The notes below the pieces were generated by a model. It was not told the origin of the DNA, did no database searches, and saw only the letters and a list, made by a program, of their open reading frames with translations. From assembly GCA_023261345.1 (NCBI GenBank), contig JAHFPE010000031.1, positions 1 through 7,566 on the forward strand: a DNA stretch of 7,566 nucleotides. The letters run 5' to 3'. The translations under genes and the position numbers were made by a program. Shown one piece after another: positions 5,815-7,566 of the stretch (positions within the stretch are counted from its first letter, which is position 1; each line of letters opens with the position of its first letter). Source of the stretch: Candidatus Woesearchaeota archaeon. Lineage in GTDB: Archaea > Nanobdellota > Nanobdellia > Woesearchaeales > ARS49.

Positions 5815-6048
5815 TTATCTTCCGCCGCGAACCATCTTTGCACGACTAATGTCGCCACTTTTGTCAACAAAGTACAAATAACCACCTTGCTTTTTGACAC
5901 CGACTTTAGCGACTTTTTCTGGCTTGCTTGCCTTACCTTTCTTTCTGCCACGTGCCATCTTTGCTCTACTTACATCTCCTTGCTTATCGACAAAATAGAG
6001 ATAGCCGCTTGCTTTCTTGACTCCTGCTTTTGCTACTTTTTCTGCCAT
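5815..6048 (-). CDS. Basic small protein of two tandem copies of a GYLYFVDK unit
   Basis: The 77-residue, lysine/arginine-rich protein consists of two copies of a unit of about 34 residues (3-36 and 43-76) joined by a short KGKASKP-type linker. Each has EKVAK-x-GVKK, then GYLYFVDK-x-GD-(V/I)-SRAKM-x-RG. The GYLYFVDK-GD-SRAKM part looks like a beta-hairpin. I know similar short single-unit proteins of unknown function in bacteria and DPANN archaea; the positive charge would suit nucleic-acid binding, but that is inference. An ATG at 6093 is rejected because it lies only about 12 bases from the TATA box, upstream of the expected transcription start; the ATG at 6048 has GAGGGGTGA (6056-6064) seven bases before it. 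A T-tract terminator follows the stop, so the gene appears to be its own unit. Confidence 0.87.
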   Translation of the reverse strand: MAEKVAKAGVKKASGYLYFVDKQGDVSRAKMARGRKKGKASKPEKVAKVGVKKQGGYLYFVDKSGDISRAKMVRGGR

Positions 6049-6055
6049 ATCGTAT

Positions 6056-6064
6056 TCACCCCTC
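6056..6064 (-). promoter_or_regulatory. Ribosome binding site deciding the start at 6048
   Basis: GAGGGGTGA on the minus strand contains GGTGA, complementary to the 16S rRNA 3' end, seven bases before the ATG at 6048. It is one of the clearer Shine-Dalgarno sites in the window. Confidence 0.6.
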
Positions 6065-6100
6065 GGAAACTCTCCGATGTATCCACGCAACAAGCACTAG

Positions 6101-6110
6101 TTTATATATT
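6101..6110 (-). promoter_or_regulatory. TATA box for the tandem-repeat protein
   Basis: AATATATAAA on the minus strand is preceded by the purine-rich CGAAA, as in an archaeal BRE plus TATA box. Transcription would start about 26 bases on, near 6080, giving a leader of about 30 bases that contains the ribosome binding site. This is the strongest promoter-like site in the window. Confidence 0.7.
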
Positions 6111-6127
6111 TTTCGACGGTAAAAACC

Positions 6128-6170
6128 TTTCTTTTAGGAAAAAGAAAATTTTTATTAAAAGAAAACTCTG
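6128..6170 (-). terminator. T-rich tract after the 86-residue protein
   Basis: The minus strand between the stop at 6203 and the TATA box at 6110 is strongly T-rich, with several T4 to T5 runs, and includes an 8-bp inverted repeat (6128-6135 with 6140-6147, loop of four). It probably ends the upstream transcript and insulates the next promoter. Confidence 0.5.
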
Positions 6171-6202
6171 GTTTATACGCCAAAAATATGTTAAAAATTT
6201 GT

Positions 6203-6463
6203 TTAAGACTTCTTTTTTCGATTTTTGAATGATATTTGTCGACGAGAAAATTTCTTACCGGGGCCTAAATTATTGTTCGCTACATCAGTATCATTCACAA
6301 ACCAACTCGGCTCAAGAAGATTACGAAGTTTTTGTGCTTCACGCTGCGCCTGCTCCCATGATTCCTTTATGTCTTCTTTGGAAGGAATTGGCTCACGCAT
6401 CAGACGACGAGCATCAGAAATAGCTGAAGGGATAGCGTCTTTTGAAAAATGCGGTTTTTTCAT
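6203..6463 (-). CDS. Small charged protein of unknown function
   Basis: This 86-residue protein matches no family I recognise. Residues about 27-50 (SKEDIKESWEQAQREAQKL) form a charged amphipathic helix, followed by LLEPSWFVNDTD, a Gly/Asn-rich turn (NNNLGPGKKF) and a very basic tail (SRRQISFKNRKKKS). There is no signal peptide and no membrane helix. The basic tail could contact nucleic acid or ribosome; that is speculation. An AT-rich box (about 6484-6498, GTTTAAGAATATAG on the minus strand) is centred about 27 bases before the ATG, suggesting a leaderless message, and a T-rich tract follows the stop. Those flanking signals and the protein-like composition support a real gene. Confidence 0.7.
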   Translation of the reverse strand: MKKPHFSKDAIPSAISDARRLMREPIPSKEDIKESWEQAQREAQKLRNLLEPSWFVNDTDVANNNLGPGKKFSRRQISFKNRKKKS

Positions 6464-6483
6464 CTAGAAGGAACATGCAAGAA

Positions 6484-6498
6484 CTATATTCTTAAACT
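6484..6498 (-). promoter_or_regulatory. TATA-like box before the 86-residue protein
   Basis: GTTTAAGAATATAG on the minus strand, preceded by the purine-rich GAAAA, is centred about 27 bases before the ATG at 6463. This is the spacing expected for a leaderless archaeal transcript, and no Shine-Dalgarno site is present. Confidence 0.5.
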
Positions 6499-6511
6499 TT
6501 TCTAGAAACCC

Positions 6512-6525
6512 GGCTCTGTAGAAAA
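6512..6525 (+). repeat. 14-mer GGCTCTGTAGAAAA, copy 2
   Basis: Exact direct repeat of 3653-3666. It overlaps a shorter direct repeat, CCCGGCTCT at 6509-6517, repeated at 6540-6548. Relative to the sense strand of the GTC-rich element this copy lies downstream and inverted, whereas at 3653 it lies upstream and direct; that would fit two differently truncated copies of one element with inverted ends. Confidence 0.5.
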
Positions 6526-6620
6526 CTCAGATCTGCTCGCCCGGCTCTAAAATCATTTTCTTCGATACGACTGGCATAAATGATGATAAAAAAATCTTTT
6601 ACTACAACTAGCTAAGAAGA

Positions 6621-6638
6621 ATAAAAAAACAAAAAAAC
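6621..6638 (-). terminator. T7-G-T7 terminator following copy B
   Basis: The minus strand reads T7 (6631-6637), G, T7 (6623-6629), about 25 bases after the GCTAGTTG box of the GTC-rich element. It would end transcription coming either from the DUF2391-like gene through the element or from the element itself. Confidence 0.6.
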
Positions 6639-6660
6639 TCTCACTAAATCCTCTCTACTG

Positions 6661-6785
6661 CAACTAGCATTACGTATTTTATGCGGGGGAAGTGTCCTCC
6701 CGAGAGCCCCCCATCACGACGGATTTTACGACTACGACGACTCTCACGACGATCTTCACTACGACGGCGATTCAGCCGTCGTGAA
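6661..6785 (-). repeat. GTC-rich repeat element, copy B, with hairpin
   Basis: This is the opposite-strand relative of 3838-3945. It shares GTGAGAGTCGTCGTAGT (complement at 6731-6747) and CGTCGTAGTGAA (complement at 6755-6766), the G6 run (complement 6707-6712), CTTCCC (complement 6687-6692) and GCTAGTTG (complement 6661-6668), with the same 38 bases between G6 and GCTAGTTG. It begins with an 8-bp GC-rich stem (6761-6768 with 6775-6782, loop of six) extendable by further pairs, which copy A lacks. It lies between the DUF2391-like gene and the T7-G-T7 tract on the same strand, so it is either the 3' end of that mRNA or a separate RNA. Confidence 0.6.
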
Positions 6786-6853
6786 ACACGAACAACTGTA
6801 GCTTTAGAAATGCGCTAGAATTTCAGAAGCTCAGAGGTGTATGCGATTTACCA

Positions 6854-7312
6854 TTACTTTACCAAATCAGCAAGACCAATTGCTACTGTGCATGGAAAAG
6901 AAACTGCAATAATGACACGCAAAACCTCTTCGCTTGATGCAAGAGAGGCAGTAAAGCCGTACAAGTACGCTAGACTAAAAGCAACAGCAAGCGAGATCCC
7001 ATAAAACGTGAAAAAACGTTTTGCCCAAAATTGACCGAACCTACGACGAGATTTATTAGGTACGCGCTCATACCCAACAAAATAAATCTCAGCTGTAAGA
7101 ACAAGCGCTGTTACAAGAACGAGTACTACAACATGATTGAATGTTAGCTGAATGCTCGTACTCACTAGCAATGTGTTAAAAAAGAACGAAGAACCAACTA
7201 TTATCGCTGCGAGTAGTGCAGTCATCACGTCTTTTGCAGAAAAATGCTCAGGGGGATATGCATCAGTTAAAAGTTCTTTAATCTCTTTTATTTCTTCATG
7301 AAGTTTTCGCAT
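6854..7312 (-). CDS. Four-helix membrane protein resembling DUF2391
   Basis: This 152-residue protein starts with a charged, probably coiled-coil helix MRKLHEEIKEIKELL, followed by FSAKDVMTALLAAIIVGSSF, and has four hydrophobic helices at about 30-50, 59-80, 100-120 and 130-150. The layout, with an arginine-rich loop NKSRRRFGQFWAKR between helices 2 and 3, recalls the DUF2391 (COG4711) putative membrane proteins of archaea and bacteria, whose function is not known. A TTG at 7327 would add five residues inside the preceding gene; the ATG at 7312, one base after that gene's TAA, is preferred. The tight TAA-A-ATG junction points to translational coupling with the 83-residue protein upstream. Confidence 0.85.
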   Translation of the reverse strand: MRKLHEEIKEIKELLTDAYPPEHFSAKDVMTALLAAIIVGSSFFFNTLLVSTSIQLTFNHVVVLVLVTALVLTAEIYFVGYERVPNKSRRRFGQFWAKRFFTFYGISLAVAFSLAYLYGFTASLASSEEVLRVIIAVSFPCTVAIGLADLVK

Positions 7313-7313
7313 T

Positions 7314-7565
7314 TTAGTACAACTCAACCTTTGGTTCTTTTAGAGGAACACTTCCAGCAGAAATTTCTTGCGAAGAAGATACGGGAACCACAAGAGAAGA
7401 CGCTTCTCCAAACATGTTCGCAAACGCATCAGATGCTGCCGGAGAAGGAGAAGCAAACGAAGAAGAAGGAGCGCTCGCTTGACTACCTGCAAGAGAATTC
7501 AAAAAGTCAGCGGCCTTACGAAGCTGCTCGGCCGAATCAACACTTGTATCAATAATGAGTTTCAT
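7314..7565 (-). CDS. Small protein with S/A/P-rich linker and short terminal motifs
   Basis: This 83-residue protein begins MKLIIDTSVDSAEQLRKAADFLNSL, a strand-helix module of a kind I associate with small uncharacterised DPANN archaeal proteins. A low-complexity Ser/Ala/Pro linker (about 27-45) is followed by a short DAFANMFGE motif (46-54), a second linker, and a C-terminal EPKVELY. Ordered ends separated by disordered linkers suggest an adaptor that binds partners through short motifs; this is inference. The ATG lies one base from the window edge, so a farther upstream start cannot be excluded, although the strand beginning at residue 2 favours this one. Its stop lies one base before the start of the DUF2391-like gene. 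Confidence 0.75.
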   Translation of the reverse strand: MKLIIDTSVDSAEQLRKAADFLNSLAGSQASAPSSSFASPSPAASDAFANMFGEASSLVVPVSSSQEISAGSVPLKEPKVELY

Positions 7566-7566
7566 A

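Larger units (their letters stand above)
6464..6853. other. 390-base gene-free gap
   Basis: From left to right this gap holds the promoter at 6484-6498, the second GGCTCTGTAGAAAA (6512-6525), a 9-base direct repeat CCCGGCTCT (6509-6517 and 6540-6548), two CAACTAGC boxes (6605-6612 and 6661-6668), a minus-strand T-tract (6621-6638) and copy B of the GTC-rich element (6661-6785) with a strong hairpin. I find no protein gene with a usable start codon in it. Confidence 0.7.

Noticed and set aside
5601..5951. Minus-strand open frame of 116 codons across the 5743-5814 spacer
   Set aside because: It overlaps the antiporter start and the tandem-repeat gene in another frame and runs through the T-tract terminator.
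6576..6650. Possible C/D box guide RNA, from ATGATGA near 6578
   Set aside because: No CTGA D box or internal C'/D' boxes follow at a usable distance.
7298..7555. Plus-strand open frame at the right end
   Set aside because: It is antisense to the 83-residue protein, and its Lys/Gln-rich composition is the complement of that gene's Ser/Leu codons.
1..7566. tRNA or rRNA genes
   Set aside because: No T-loop GGTTCRANTCC motif with a matching acceptor stem was found in the gaps, and no rRNA-like conserved stretch was seen.

Overview
This window looks archaeal, most likely from a DPANN-type lineage (Woesearchaeota/Pacearchaeota-like). The support is a single-stranded-DNA-binding RPA protein of archaeal build (helical N-terminus, OB fold, C-x2-C...C-x2-H zinc knuckle), TATA-like boxes about 26-28 bases before several start codons as in leaderless archaeal transcripts, T-tract terminators, and several small proteins in the style of reduced archaeal genomes. 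The lineage is an inference; no rRNA gene is present.

Layout. Nearly everything lies on the minus strand; only a gene tail at the left edge (1-135) is on the plus strand. Reading the minus strand from the right: a small protein with a low-complexity linker (7314-7565) is followed one base later by a four-helix membrane protein resembling DUF2391 (6854-7312). A 390-base gap holds a structured repeat element and a T-tract terminator. Then come a small charged protein (6203-6463), a 77-residue protein made of two tandem copies of one unit (5815-6048), a divergent cation/Ca2+ antiporter (4798-5742) and a TatD nuclease (3972-4760). A second gap of 366 bases follows, then RPA (2517-3605), overlapping purD (1192-2520) by ATGA, a DsbB/BdbC-like thiol oxidase (568-1143) and a small Rossmann protein with CARF-like features (162-518).

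Function. The genes span purine synthesis (PurD), DNA metabolism (RPA, TatD), envelope redox (DsbB-like) and ion transport. RPA and purD are almost certainly one transcript; the others have short spacers, most with a plausible TATA-like box, so they may be separate units.

The most unusual signal is in the two large gaps. Both carry a related GTC-rich element (3838-3945 plus strand; 6661-6785 minus strand). The copies share a 17-base identity and the same 38-base spacing between a G6 run and a GCTAGTTG box, and each is followed by a T-run on its sense strand. Both gaps also carry the 14-mer GGCTCTGTAGAAAA. They could be an undescribed small RNA family, a decayed arginine-rich reading frame, or the remains of a small mobile element.
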